Positions 36,577 through 45,593 of a DNA stretch of 64,000 nucleotides are shown here, one piece after another. Every line of letters starts with the position of its first letter. The first letter of the stretch is position 1. Position numbers and translations under genes: made by a program. Location: the NCBI RefSeq assembly GCF_003986975.1, contig NZ_PIPO01000001.1, positions 558,001 to 622,000 of the forward strand, read 5' to 3'. The notes below the pieces were generated by a model. It saw only the letters and a list, made by a program, of their open reading frames with translations. It ran no database searches and had not been told where the DNA came from. The DNA is from Aliidiomarina soli. GTDB taxonomy: Bacteria; Pseudomonadota; Gammaproteobacteria; Enterobacterales; Alteromonadaceae.

Positions 36577-38013
36577 ATGAGCCAAACTATTCCACAGAAC
36601 ACTGAATATAATTTTAAAGTGGTTAAGCAGTTCACTGTTATGACCATCATTTGGGGGATTGTAGGGATGGCCGTCGGCGTGCTGATTGCAGCACAGCTAG
36701 TGTGGCCTGCCCTCAATTTTGACATTCCGTATCTGACCTACTCTCGCCTGCGCCCACTGCATACCAATGCGGTTATTTTTGCGTTTGGTACCAGTGCGTT
36801 ATTTGCTACCGCCTATTATGTGGTGCAAAAAACCTGTCAGGTCAGACTCTTTTCCGACAAACTGGCTGCGTTTACCTTCTGGGGTTGGCAGGCAGTTATC
36901 GTGGCTGCGGTTATTACGCTGCCACTAGGAATGACTACCAGTAAAGAATACGCCGAGCTTGAATGGCCGGTCTCTATTCTGATCGCTGTGGTCTGGATTG
37001 CCTTTCTGATTGTATTTTTCGGAACCCTGGCCATTCGCCGTACCTCGCACATTTATGTAGCGAACTGGTTCTACGGCGCGTTTATTATCGCCGTGGCGAT
37101 GCTTCACATCGGTAATAACCTGGCTATCCCAGTGTCCTTTACCAAGTCATACTCGATCTACTCGGGGGCGGTCGATGCAATGATGCAGTGGTGGTACGGG
37201 CACAATGCCGTAGGCTTCCTGCTGACTGCCGGCTTCCTCGGTATGATGTACTACTTCGTGCCGAAGCAGGCAGAGCGTCCGGTCTACTCCTACCGTTTGT
37301 CGGTGGTCCATTTCTGGGCACTGATTTCAATCTACATCTGGGCAGGTCCTCACCACCTTCACTACACTGCGTTGCCTGACTGGGCTCAGTCGGTTGGTAT
37401 GGTGATGTCTGTGGTTCTGTTTGTGCCGTCCTGGGGTGGTATGATCAACGGTATTATGACCCTGTCTGGCGCCTGGCATAAGTTGCGCACCGATCCGATT
37501 CTGCGCTTCCTGATCGTCTCCCTGTCCTTCTATGGCATGTCGACTTTCGAAGGCCCGATGATGGCAATTAAATCGGTGAACGCGCTGTCTCACTACACGG
37601 ATTGGACCATAGGTCACGTTCACTCAGGCGCGCTAGGCTGGGTAGCTATGATCAGTATCGGTGCTATCTATCATCTAATCCCGGTACTTTTTGACCGCGA
37701 CCGTATGTACAGCGTGAAAATGATTAATACCCATTTCTGGTTACACACCATTGGTGTGGTTCTGTATATCGTTGCGATGTGGATTTCCGGTGTTATGCAG
37801 GGTCTGATGTGGCGTGCGGTGAACTCTGACGGCACCCTGACCTACAGCTTTGTGGAAAGCCTGGAAGCCTCGTACCCGTTCTACTTCGTGCGTTTCTTAG
37901 GTGGTGTGTTTGTTGTCGCTGGTATGTTGCTGATGGCATTTAACACCTACAAGACAATTCGCAGTGATAAAGTTCGCGCAAGCGAGCCGCTGCCAGCTGC
38001 ACAATCAGTTTAA
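36577..38013 (+). CDS. ccoN: cbb3-type cytochrome c oxidase subunit I (CcoN)
   Basis: This 478-residue polytopic catalytic subunit holds the low-spin heme b and the high-spin heme b3-CuB site. It has about 12 hydrophobic helices. Characteristic heme and Cu ligand regions include [12 protein letters not shown], the double-His [10 protein letters not shown], and [12 protein letters not shown]. Start ATG 36577; an in-frame GTG at 36574 is also possible. The enzyme is the high-oxygen-affinity terminal oxidase of the inner membrane and pumps protons. First gene of ccoNOQP, preceded by an FNR box. Confidence 0.97.
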   Translation: MSQTIPQNTEYNFKVVKQFTVMTIIWGIVGMAVGVLIAAQLVWPALNFDIPYLTYSRLRPLHTNAVIFAFGTSALFATAYYVVQKTCQVRLFSDKLAAFTFWGWQAVIVAAVITLPLGMTTSKEYAELEWPVSILIAVVWIAFLIVFFGTLAIRRTSHIYVANWFYGAFIIAVAMLHIGNNLAIPVSFTKSYSIYSGAVDAMMQWWYGHNAVGFLLTAGFLGMMYYFVPKQAERPVYSYRLSVVHFWALISIYIWAGPHHLHYTALPDWAQSVGMVMSVVLFVPSWGGMINGIMTLSGAWHKLRTDPILRFLIVSLSFYGMSTFEGPMMAIKSVNALSHYTDWTIGHVHSGALGWVAMISIGAIYHLIPVLFDRDRMYSVKMINTHFWLHTIGVVLYIVAMWISGVMQGLMWRAVNSDGTLTYSFVESLEASYPFYFVRFLGGVFVVAGMLLMAFNTYKTIRSDKVRASEPLPAAQSV

Positions 38014-38027
38014 GGAGTCGCTGAATC

Positions 38028-38636
38028 ATGAAGAAAAACAAACATGAATTAGTAGAAAAACACGTAGGCTGGTTTGCGATATTGTCTATCATTGCAATTT
38101 CCATCGGTGGTCTGGTGGAAATTACTCCCCTGTTATTTCAGGATCAGGTCAATGAACCAGTAAAAAACCTGCGCCCTTACACCGCACTAGAGCTGGAAGG
38201 TCGTGACATCTATATTCGCGAAGGCTGCGTCGGCTGCCACAGCCAGATGATTCGTCCTTTTCGTGCAGAAACAGAGCGTTATGGTCATTATTCAGTCGCT
38301 GGTGAGTCCGTTTGGGAGCATCCGTTTTTGTGGGGCTCGAAGCGAACCGGACCTGACCTGGCCCGTGTTGGCGGCCGCTACTCGGACGAATGGCACTATG
38401 TTCACCTGATGGACCCGCGCGCAGTGGTTCCTGAATCGAACATGCCTGGCTATCCGTGGCTGGCTGAGCGCACCTTAGATGGCGCCCTGACCGCACAGAA
38501 AATGGAAATCTTCCGCCGTTTTGGGGTGCCTTACACGGATGAAGATATCGCAAATGCGCAGACTGATGTTCAGGGACATACAGAAATTGAAGCCTTGATT
38601 GCGTACTTGCAGTCCTTAGGCACAGCACTTAGGTAA
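38028..38636 (+). CDS. ccoO: cbb3 oxidase subunit II (CcoO), mono-heme c
   Basis: This 202-residue membrane-anchored c-type cytochrome has an N-terminal helix (about 17-35) and one heme-binding motif CVGCH (about residues 67-71). A distal Met ligand is expected in the PESNMPGY region (about 137-144). It passes electrons to CcoN. Excellent ribosome-binding site AAGGAG at 38012-38017. 14 nt after ccoN. Confidence 0.97.
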   Translation: MKKNKHELVEKHVGWFAILSIIAISIGGLVEITPLLFQDQVNEPVKNLRPYTALELEGRDIYIREGCVGCHSQMIRPFRAETERYGHYSVAGESVWEHPFLWGSKRTGPDLARVGGRYSDEWHYVHLMDPRAVVPESNMPGYPWLAERTLDGALTAQKMEIFRRFGVPYTDEDIANAQTDVQGHTEIEALIAYLQSLGTALR

Positions 38637-38641
38637 TCACT

Positions 38642-38833
38642 ATGGGCGGTCCAACATTTAATGCGTATTACACACTGTTAGTCTTTGGGGTGATTATTAT
38701 TGTCATCCTGTGGGCTTACAGCAGTAAAAACAAAGATAAATTTGACCACGACGCTAACTCAATCTTCGAAGAAGACGAGAAGGCTGACGACGAAGGTCAA
38801 AACCAGAAACGGGAGTCAAAGAGCGATGAGTAG
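38642..38833 (+). CDS. ccoQ: cbb3 oxidase small subunit CcoQ
   Basis: This 63-residue single-span membrane protein (helix at about residues 9-25) has a charged acidic C-terminus, as in CcoQ, which stabilises the oxidase complex. It starts 5 nt after ccoO and overlaps the ccoP start by 8 nt. Assigned by position and topology as well as sequence (GPTFNAYYTLLVFGVIIIV). Confidence 0.93.
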   Translation: MGGPTFNAYYTLLVFGVIIIVILWAYSSKNKDKFDHDANSIFEEDEKADDEGQNQKRESKSDE

Positions 38834-39773
38834 CTTCTGGAGCGGATGGATTATTGTTCTGACCATAGGTCACCTGATAGCGTTGATTGTGCTGCTGCGC
38901 TGGAACATGAAGAACTACACGGATGTAGCTGAAGGCGATAACATGGGCCACGAGTTCGATGGTATTTCTGAACTCAATAACCCGCTACCCAAGTGGTGGA
39001 CATACTTATTCTGGATCTGTCTGGGTTGGGCGTTCCTCTACCTTGCGCTCTACCCTGGCCTGGGTAACTTCCAGGGCTTGCTGGGCTGGTCGAGTTCCAA
39101 CCAGGACGTGCGTTCACTGGAAGAGTCTGAACAGGCACGTTTGCAAGCCATTGAAGACGGCCAGATTGTTCAGTACGACCGCGAACGTGCCCGTGCTGAA
39201 GACGTGTATGGCCCTATCTTTGCGCAATATGCCAGTATGAGCATTGAAGACATTGCTGATGACAGTGAAGCGCTGCGCATAGGCCAACGTTTGTTCTTGC
39301 AAAACTGTGCTCAGTGTCATGGTTCGGATGCGCGTGGCGGGATTGGCTTCCCTAACCTGACCGATGGTGTTTTCAACTGGGGCCACAACCCTGCTGATAT
39401 CAAAACCACTATCATGGGCGGGCGTGAAGCAGCGATGCCGGCATTCGGTGAGCAACTTGGTGAACAAGGCATTCGCGAAATGGCCGCCTACGTACTGAGT
39501 CTAAGTGGCCGCAATGTGGACCGTGAGCTGGCTCGAGCCGGTGAAACTCAGTTCGCAGTCTGTGCTGCCTGTCACGGCATGGACGGGAAAGGTAACCCTG
39601 CAATGGGCTCACCCGACCTGACCAATAACGTATGGTTGTACGGAGGCTCACAACGAGCCGTCGAAGAGACCCTGCGTCATGGTCGCAACGGTGTTATGCC
39701 ACGCTGGGATAGTATTCTCGGCGAAGACAAAGTTCAGATTCTTTCAGGTTATATTTACAGTTTAAATAACTAA
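38826..39773 (+). CDS. ccoP: cbb3 oxidase subunit III (CcoP), di-heme c
   Basis: This 315-residue subunit has two N-terminal membrane segments (about 5-23 and 57-75) and two c-type heme motifs: CAQCH (about residues 161-165) and CAACH (about 249-253). Met ligands are in AAMPAFGEQL and GVMPRWD. It relays electrons from soluble cytochromes to CcoO and CcoN. ATG 38826 lies within the end of ccoQ. A hairpin terminator follows at 39800. Confidence 0.96.
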   Translation: MSSFWSGWIIVLTIGHLIALIVLLRWNMKNYTDVAEGDNMGHEFDGISELNNPLPKWWTYLFWICLGWAFLYLALYPGLGNFQGLLGWSSSNQDVRSLEESEQARLQAIEDGQIVQYDRERARAEDVYGPIFAQYASMSIEDIADDSEALRIGQRLFLQNCAQCHGSDARGGIGFPNLTDGVFNWGHNPADIKTTIMGGREAAMPAFGEQLGEQGIREMAAYVLSLSGRNVDRELARAGETQFAVCAACHGMDGKGNPAMGSPDLTNNVWLYGGSQRAVEETLRHGRNGVMPRWDSILGEDKVQILSGYIYSLNN

Positions 39774-39799
39774 GTCAAAACAAGGATTTAGTGCTAAGG

Positions 39800-39824
39800 A
39801 AAGCCCCGACAACGGGGCTTTTTT
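39800..39824 (+). terminator. Intrinsic terminator between ccoP and fixH
   Basis: AAAGCCCCG (39800-39808) and CGGGGCTTT (39813-39821) form a 9-bp stem with a 4-nt loop, followed by T residues. It separates the structural genes from the assembly genes, so partial termination may reduce the latter. Confidence 0.85.
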
Positions 39825-39883
39825 ATACGCTTGGCAAGGGGTGCAGATGCCCTGCCCGGCACTTAACGGTGAGGTCTACTACT

Positions 39884-40405
39884 ATGCAATCGTCCATCCA
39901 ACCATCAGCAGAGAACACTCCCTGGTACAAGCATTTTTGGGTTTGGTGGCTCATTGGGGCTAAGGTTGCCGTTATCAGTGCCTGTTTTTATACCGGCTGG
40001 CTTATTTATCACAACCCGGCCTCTATGGTTATCGACGACTACTACAAAGAAGGCCGCACCATAAACCTCCAGCTGACCAAAGTAGCCCGTGCTGAAGAGC
40101 TCGGAATTGCGTTTGATGTCAGTATCAGTGAGCGTCAGTTAATGTTCCGCTTTACCGAGTATGAACCTGAGCAACGGGCCGCCTTGCATGTTGTCATGTA
40201 TCACCCAACGCTGGATGAAAAAGATTTTGAGCTACGCGTACCGCACGCGGGTGAAGGTTGGTATCGGGCAGAACTGCCACGGGAGATTTCCGGTCATTGG
40301 CGGATAATTATCGAGCCTTTCGATGAAGAATGGCGCGTTAGTGACAACATTCACCTGCCTCAGGATGAGAATTTTACCCTGACACCTGAAAACTATGGTG
40401 TTTAA
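39884..40405 (+). CDS. fixH: FixH family cbb3 assembly protein
   Basis: With ATG 39884 (GAGG upstream) the product is 173 residues. It has one N-terminal membrane helix (about residues 16-38) and a periplasmic domain containing DDYYKEGRTINLQLTK, typical of FixH/CcoH-like assembly factors. The C-terminal W-R-I-I-I-E-P strand region is also typical. It acts with the copper ATPase CcoI in maturation of the oxidase. An upstream in-frame ATG (39791) would place codons inside the terminator hairpin and is rejected. Confidence 0.9.
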   Translation: MQSSIQPSAENTPWYKHFWVWWLIGAKVAVISACFYTGWLIYHNPASMVIDDYYKEGRTINLQLTKVARAEELGIAFDVSISERQLMFRFTEYEPEQRAALHVVMYHPTLDEKDFELRVPHAGEGWYRAELPREISGHWRIIIEPFDEEWRVSDNIHLPQDENFTLTPENYGV

Positions 40406-40454
40406 GGTAGCGAGTCAGCGAATACACTAAGGTAACGGAAGGTACGCAAACGAT

Positions 40455-42884
40455 ATGCAGTCCATTACACGCCCGCAAACACAGGAAAGCCAGTGTTTTC
40501 ATTGCCATCAGCCTATCCCCCGCGGGCTCAACCTGACCGTTACCATCCAGGACAGCGAGCAGCCAATGTGCTGTTATGGCTGCCAGAGCGTGGCTCAAAC
40601 CATCATTGATCAGGGGCTTTTCCATTACTACAAATTCCGTGAGGTGGACGCAGATGGAATCCCTCAGGCATTGGTACCTGACCAACTGCAGGCCCTGAAT
40701 GAACAGGTTAAAGCCTATGACGACCCGGATATTCAACGCGAATTTGTACGCACTTCAAATGATAGCAGCACCGCCGAAGTAACTCTGGCCGTTGAAGGCA
40801 TGACCTGCGCGGCCTGTGCCTGGCTAATTGAACGCCAGCTCAATGCGACCCAAGGGGTCGAACATGTCGTTGTGAACGCCTCCACTGACCGGGTGCATGT
40901 AAAATGGGATGCTAATCAATGTCAGTTGAGCGATATACTCGCCGCCATTCACGCCGTTGGTTACCGTGCCCTGCCTTTCCAGCAAGCGGATCTGGAACAG
41001 TCATTTGAGAAGAAACGACGCAGCTATATTCTTCGCTTAGGGGTGGCGGGTCTGGCTTCCATGCAGACCATGATGGTCGCCTTTGGTCTCTACTACGACG
41101 ACATTGATGACATGCACCGGCTTTATTTCTGGTGGGTGTCCCTGCTGTTTACCGCACCAGTTATCGTCTACAGTTGTCAGCCATTTTTTGCCAACGCCAT
41201 TCGTGCCTTGCGGGCCCGTACGGTGAATATGGATGTGCCGGTTTCGCTGGCCATGGCGCTCGCCTTTGTGGCCAGCTTCTATGCCACCATTTTCGATACT
41301 GGCGAGATCTATTACGAGTGCGTTTCAATGTTTGCGTTTCTGTTGTTGTCGGGGCGTTACCTTGAATTGCTGGCAAAACACCGGGCCATCGCCAACGCAG
41401 CCAACCTGATGAAACTTATCCCGGCCATCGCAGAGCGCGAAGAAGACGGCCAGTGGCACAAGGTCATGGTCAAATACCTACAGGCCGGTGACTCTATACG
41501 AGTCAAACCAGGTGAACCACTGCCGGTTGACGGGCGCCTGCAGACCGCAACGGCCTGGTGCGACGAATCCCTGCTAACCGGTGAAAGTCGCCCCGTCGCA
41601 AAACGCGCCGGTGACCAGCTATACGCCGGTAGCGTTAACCAACACAGTCCGATTACGTTGACCGTCACCGGCACTCATCAGGACACCCTGTTATCGAGCA
41701 TTGTCTCATTGCAGGACACCGCGATGGAGCAAAAGCCCCGCTTTGCCCGTTTTGCCGATGTTGTCGGTCGTTATTTTGTTTTTGCCACATTGTTAATCGC
41801 CGCCGTTACCTTTACCAGCTGGATGTTTTTAGACCCGGCCGATGCATTCTGGATTACCCTGTCGGTGCTGGTTGCAACCTGCCCTTGTGCGCTGGCCCTG
41901 GCAGCGCCGACCGCAATGAGCGGAGCCATCAATCGCCTCAACCGCGGTGGGATACTGATTAAGAATGCTACTATTCTCGAAGGTCTGGGACGGATAAAAA
42001 CGCTCTGTGTGGATAAAACAGGGACGCTCACTCAGGGCCGTTTTTCCATAATCGACGCCTGGTACCACCCGGATCAGGACAGCGATCACCTGAAGCAGAT
42101 TGCGCACAGTATTGAGAACTACTCAGAACATCCGTTAGCGCGCCCGTTCCAGCAATTGGCGGAACAGGCCGTCCAACTCAGCGAGGTGGATAACTTGCCC
42201 GGACAAGGCCTTTCAGCAACCTATGCGGACACTGAATTCCGGATTGGTAGCCTGGCCTATATTCGCCAGTGGCACCCGGAGCTTACCTCACCATTGCCGA
42301 AGGCCAACGTGTTGCTGTGTGACCGCAACGGTCTGCTAGCCGCCTTTCAGGTGGACGATGAGCTGCGCCCTGACGCACTGGCGATGATAAACTGGTTCAA
42401 ACAGCGCCGCATCCACGTGGTGATGCTAACTGGTGATGACCAGCGCCGGGCTCAGTTACTGGCCAGCGAATTGGGTATTGAAGACGTCCGTGCCGGACTT
42501 AAACCCGCCGACAAATTGAATGCCGTAAAAGCATTGCAGCAAGATGGACCGGTGATGATGGTCGGTGATGGTATCAACGACGCCCCCGTCCTGGCCCAGG
42601 CAGATGCGTCATTAACCTTCGCCAGCGGCACCGAACTGGCTCAGGCAGGTAGTGATGGCGTGATATTAAATGGTCGTCTTAACGCGCTGCAGAAAGTGTT
42701 TGATGTCGGAGCGCTGACTAAGCGGGTTATTCGGCAAAACTTTATCTGGGCACTGGGATACAATGCGGTGGTGCTGCCAATGGCCGTGACTGGTCATGTC
42801 GGTCCGTTATGGGCTATGTTAGGCATGTCGGCGAGCTCATTGATTGTAGTAACCAATTCGTTGCGCCTGATGCGTAAATCATAA
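40455..42884 (+). CDS. ccoI: Copper-transporting P1B ATPase CcoI (FixI)
   Basis: This 809-residue heavy-metal P-type ATPase has an N-terminal Cys-rich region (CFHCH, MCCYGC) and a HMA domain with GMTCAACAW (about residues 115-123). The membrane Cys-Pro-Cys motif is CPCALALAAPTA (about 475-486), the phosphorylation motif is DKTGTLTQG (about 519-527), and GDGINDAPVLAQAD is near 700. It exports Cu+ into the periplasm for assembly of the CuB centre. It is followed by ccoS after 10 nt. Confidence 0.97.
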   Translation: MQSITRPQTQESQCFHCHQPIPRGLNLTVTIQDSEQPMCCYGCQSVAQTIIDQGLFHYYKFREVDADGIPQALVPDQLQALNEQVKAYDDPDIQREFVRTSNDSSTAEVTLAVEGMTCAACAWLIERQLNATQGVEHVVVNASTDRVHVKWDANQCQLSDILAAIHAVGYRALPFQQADLEQSFEKKRRSYILRLGVAGLASMQTMMVAFGLYYDDIDDMHRLYFWWVSLLFTAPVIVYSCQPFFANAIRALRARTVNMDVPVSLAMALAFVASFYATIFDTGEIYYECVSMFAFLLLSGRYLELLAKHRAIANAANLMKLIPAIAEREEDGQWHKVMVKYLQAGDSIRVKPGEPLPVDGRLQTATAWCDESLLTGESRPVAKRAGDQLYAGSVNQHSPITLTVTGTHQDTLLSSIVSLQDTAMEQKPRFARFADVVGRYFVFATLLIAAVTFTSWMFLDPADAFWITLSVLVATCPCALALAAPTAMSGAINRLNRGGILIKNATILEGLGRIKTLCVDKTGTLTQGRFSIIDAWYHPDQDSDHLKQIAHSIENYSEHPLARPFQQLAEQAVQLSEVDNLPGQGLSATYADTEFRIGSLAYIRQWHPELTSPLPKANVLLCDRNGLLAAFQVDDELRPDALAMINWFKQRRIHVVMLTGDDQRRAQLLASELGIEDVRAGLKPADKLNAVKALQQDGPVMMVGDGINDAPVLAQADASLTFASGTELAQAGSDGVILNGRLNALQKVFDVGALTKRVIRQNFIWALGYNAVVLPMAVTGHVGPLWAMLGMSASSLIVVTNSLRLMRKS

Positions 42885-42894
42885 GGAGGCTTGC

Positions 42895-43077
42895 ATGGAG
42901 ATTTTACATATTGCGGTACCAGCAGCCATTTTACTGGTCGCGTTCGCCATCGGAATTTTCTGGTGGGCCGTACGCCACGGACAGTTTGATGATCTTGAGC
43001 GGCAAGGTATGAATATACTGCTCGATGAAGAGCCCAAAAAGGCAAAAAAAACCAAGAAGCCCGATGCAGAATCTTGA
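42895..43077 (+). CDS. ccoS: cbb3 oxidase maturation protein CcoS
   Basis: This 60-residue single-span membrane protein with a charged, Lys-rich C-terminus matches CcoS. The typical FWWAVRHGQFDDLERQG segment follows the helix. CcoS is needed for insertion of heme and copper into CcoN. RBS AGGAGG. It overlaps the next gene by 14 nt. Confidence 0.92.
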   Translation: MEILHIAVPAAILLVAFAIGIFWWAVRHGQFDDLERQGMNILLDEEPKKAKKTKKPDAES

Positions 43078-43714
43078 TATTGTCTCAGCTTTTCTGATGG
43101 GCCTGGCCGGAAGCGGCCACTGCCTGGCGATGTGTGGCGGGCTTGCCGGCGCCATGGGCTTACATCAGTCCCCTGCCCGCTTACTACTCTACAATTGCGG
43201 TCGTATTCTATCCTACATGCTGGCCGGTGCCATTGTCGCCGGAGCAATTCTTGCCGTGGTTCAGATCCACCAGCAAGCTATGCTCGTGGTTCGGCTTGGG
43301 GCTGGCATTATGATGATTCTGTTCGCTCTCTATTTAACCCGAGTGTGGATGTTGCTGACTTTCCTTGAGCGCGGGGGCGCTGTGTTATGGCGCTATCTGC
43401 AACCGCTCACCCGTCATTTTCCACCTAACGCAGCGGCGCCGAAGTTATTAATTGCCGGGATGTTATGGGGCTGGCTGCCCTGTGGTCTGGTATATAGCGC
43501 GCTGTCCTGGGCTGCGTTGTCCGGCCACCCAGGATACGGTGCACTGACGATGCTCGCTTTTGGTCTCGGAACCTTACCGTCGATGTTGATTTTCGGCATG
43601 TTTAGCCGCACACTAGGGGCGTTTGTCCGTTCTCAGGGATTCCGCTGGGTTGCAGGCGGCGCCTTATTTATCTACGGCGTTATGACTTGTTGGGTTGCAC
43701 TTAAACAATGGTAA
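43064..43714 (+). CDS. TauE/SafE or DsbD-2-like membrane protein, cbb3 locus
   Basis: With ATG 43064 (inside the end of ccoS) the product is 216 residues and about 6 hydrophobic helices. The N-terminal motif GSGHCLAMCGGLAGAMG is near residues 15-31. It belongs to the membrane family placed under sulfite exporter TauE/SafE and related to the DsbD transmembrane domain. The Cys-containing motif and the location between ccoS and fnr, conserved in Shewanella and Pseudomonas as I recall, suggest a role in cbb3 biogenesis, possibly copper or redox handling. Sulfite export is doubtful. Confidence 0.85.
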   Translation: MQNLDIVSAFLMGLAGSGHCLAMCGGLAGAMGLHQSPARLLLYNCGRILSYMLAGAIVAGAILAVVQIHQQAMLVVRLGAGIMMILFALYLTRVWMLLTFLERGGAVLWRYLQPLTRHFPPNAAAPKLLIAGMLWGWLPCGLVYSALSWAALSGHPGYGALTMLAFGLGTLPSMLIFGMFSRTLGAFVRSQGFRWVAGGALFIYGVMTCWVALKQW

Positions 43715-43785
43715 TAGCAACCAGCCAGAAGGGATCTGAACGGCACCTCTTTTATGCAGTAGCGTAAAGCGCAAGGAATGTTGGC

Positions 43786-44523
43786 ATGTCAGATCGAAAC
43801 TGGTTAAATAATATCAATTGTCAGAACTGCAGTATCAGCCAGTTGTGTCTGCCTTATACGCTGGATAATTCATCGCTGGATAAGCTTGATAATATTATTG
43901 AGCGCAAGCGCCCCTACCATAAGGGCGAATTGATTTTTCAGGCTGGCGAACCCTTGCGTTCACTCTATGCAGTGCGTTCAGGAAGCTTTAAAAGCTATAC
44001 CGTCAGCAACGACGGTGACGCCCAGATTACCGCCTTTCATTTACCCGGCGATCTAATTGGTTTCGATTCGGTGCACAGCAATAACTACACCTCTTTTGCG
44101 GAAGCACTGGAAACCTCAATGGTCTGTGAGATCCCCTATTCCAGCCTGGAAACACTAAGCGACCAGCTTCCTTTGCTGCGCCGCCAAATGATGCGCCTGA
44201 TGAGTTCAGAAATCAGTGCGGACAAACAGATGTTGTCCTTGCTCAATAATAAAAGTGCCGAGCAGCGCTTAGCGACCTTCCTGCTTGATTTCTCTGAACG
44301 CTTTAAAAGCCGCGGTCTGTCCTCAAAAGAGTTTCGCCTCAGTATGACCCGGGCTGAAATTGGCAATTATTTAGGTTTAACCGTTGAAACCGTAAGTCGG
44401 CTCTTGAGCAAGCTGCATAAAGAAGCCGCTATTCAGGTGGACGGTAAGTTTATTCTGTTGCGCGACGTCGACCGCCTGCAGAGCATTGCTGGTGTTCAGT
44501 TAAGAGCTTGCGCTACATCATAG
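43786..44523 (+). CDS. fnr: Oxygen-sensing transcription regulator FNR (EtrA/Anr type)
   Basis: This 245-residue CRP-family regulator has the four cysteines for a [4Fe-4S] cluster: Cys12, Cys15 and Cys21 in NCQNCSISQLC, and Cys114. A cyclic-nucleotide-like beta-roll and dimer helix follow, then a C-terminal winged helix with TRAEIGNYLGLTVETVSRLL. The E and SR of the recognition helix are those of FNR, so it should bind TTGAT-N4-ATCAA. That site occurs upstream of ccoN in this window. Active as a dimer when oxygen is low. Confidence 0.97.
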   Translation: MSDRNWLNNINCQNCSISQLCLPYTLDNSSLDKLDNIIERKRPYHKGELIFQAGEPLRSLYAVRSGSFKSYTVSNDGDAQITAFHLPGDLIGFDSVHSNNYTSFAEALETSMVCEIPYSSLETLSDQLPLLRRQMMRLMSSEISADKQMLSLLNNKSAEQRLATFLLDFSERFKSRGLSSKEFRLSMTRAEIGNYLGLTVETVSRLLSKLHKEAAIQVDGKFILLRDVDRLQSIAGVQLRACATS

Positions 44524-44585
44524 CTAATTCGTTGGTCTCGGCTACACTGATAAATAAGTAATAATATCAGCGAGCTGGAGGCCTC

Positions 44586-45512
44586 ATGTATAACCGAATT
44601 TTAGTTGTTCTTGATCCTAATCAGGATCAACAAAAAGCCCTTGCGCGGGCCGTCAAATTAGCCCGACTTGAACACAGTGCACTTACCTTATTTGTTTCGA
44701 TTTACGACTTTTCCTATGAAATGACTACCATGCTGTCCGGGGAAGAGCGTGAGAATATGCGCAAAGCGCTGATTGAAGAACAGCGTGAATGGGCCGCTGA
44801 TTTACTGAAATCTTTTGATGTCCGCGATCTAACAGTCAACATTGAGGTGGTCTGGCACCACCGTCCCTTTGAAGCCATTATCAAGGCCACCTTCGATGGC
44901 GGTCATGATCTGATTATCAAAGGCACCCGCCGTCACGACAAGTTACAGAGTGTTATTTTCACCCCAACCGACTGGCATCTGCTACGCAAAGCCCCATGCC
45001 CGGTGCTGCTGGTTAAAGAGCATGAGTGGCCACCAAACGGTCAGATCATTGGTGCCGTGAATGCAGGCGCAGAGGATGAGTCACATCAGTCATTGAATGA
45101 ACGTATTATTGCTGCGGGTAAACAAATGAGTGAAATTCTGCAGGCCGAATTGCATCTGCTGAACTGCTACCCCACTGCCCCCCTTAACATGGCGATAGAA
45201 ATCCCTGAGTTCGATACCAGTGACTATCAGGCCAATGTTCGTGACTACCACCAGAAGTCGCTCGCCACATTGGCTGATCGACATCACATTGATCATGCAA
45301 ATTTGCACGTGCGTGAGGGGCTTCCTGAAGATCAGGTGCCTGCACTGGCTGAAAAAATAGACGCTGAGCTAGTGGTTCTGGGCACCATTGGCCGCACTGG
45401 ATTTACCGCAGCGTTGCTGGGAAATACCGCCGAGCACGTGATTGAACAACTCAACTGCGACGTTCTGGCTATTAAACCTGAAGGTTTCAAGTCACCGCTA
45501 AAAGCCAGTTAA
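44586..45512 (+). CDS. uspE: Universal stress protein UspE
   Basis: This 308-residue tandem Usp-domain cytosolic protein has a first domain (about 1-145, ending with FTPTDWHLLRKAPCPVLLVKE) and a second (about 155-305) with GTIGRTGFTAALLGNTAEHV, as in E. coli UspE, which affects motility and stress survival. It follows fnr, as in E. coli and Shewanella. RBS CTGGAGGCC. Its end is closed by a palindromic terminator. Confidence 0.94.
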   Translation: MYNRILVVLDPNQDQQKALARAVKLARLEHSALTLFVSIYDFSYEMTTMLSGEERENMRKALIEEQREWAADLLKSFDVRDLTVNIEVVWHHRPFEAIIKATFDGGHDLIIKGTRRHDKLQSVIFTPTDWHLLRKAPCPVLLVKEHEWPPNGQIIGAVNAGAEDESHQSLNERIIAAGKQMSEILQAELHLLNCYPTAPLNMAIEIPEFDTSDYQANVRDYHQKSLATLADRHHIDHANLHVREGLPEDQVPALAEKIDAELVVLGTIGRTGFTAALLGNTAEHVIEQLNCDVLAIKPEGFKSPLKAS

Positions 45513-45525
45513 CACTGGCATTAAA

Positions 45526-45554
45526 TTGTAAGGGCGCTAGTGGAACTGTATACT
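45526..45554 (+). promoter_or_regulatory. Candidate ttcA promoter overlapping the uspE terminator
   Basis: TTGTAA (45526-45531) and TATACT (45549-45554) with a 17-bp spacer are embedded in the uspE palindrome. Transcription would start near 45561, 33 bp before the ttcA start. Confidence 0.5.
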
Positions 45555-45569
45555 AGCGCCCTTTCTTTT
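45532..45569 (+). terminator. uspE terminator (10-bp palindrome with T-run)
   Basis: GGGCGCTAGT (45532-45541) pairs with ACTAGCGCCC (45552-45561) around a 10-nt loop, followed by TTTCTTTT. It starts 20 nt after the uspE stop. The same palindrome spans the candidate ttcA promoter. Confidence 0.75.
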
Positions 45570-45593
45570 GCCCGCAGTTACACAGGTAAAGCC

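Noticed and set aside
39791-39883. Upstream start for fixH at 39791
   Set aside because: The extra codons would run through the ccoP terminator hairpin and add a hydrophilic tail before the membrane helix.
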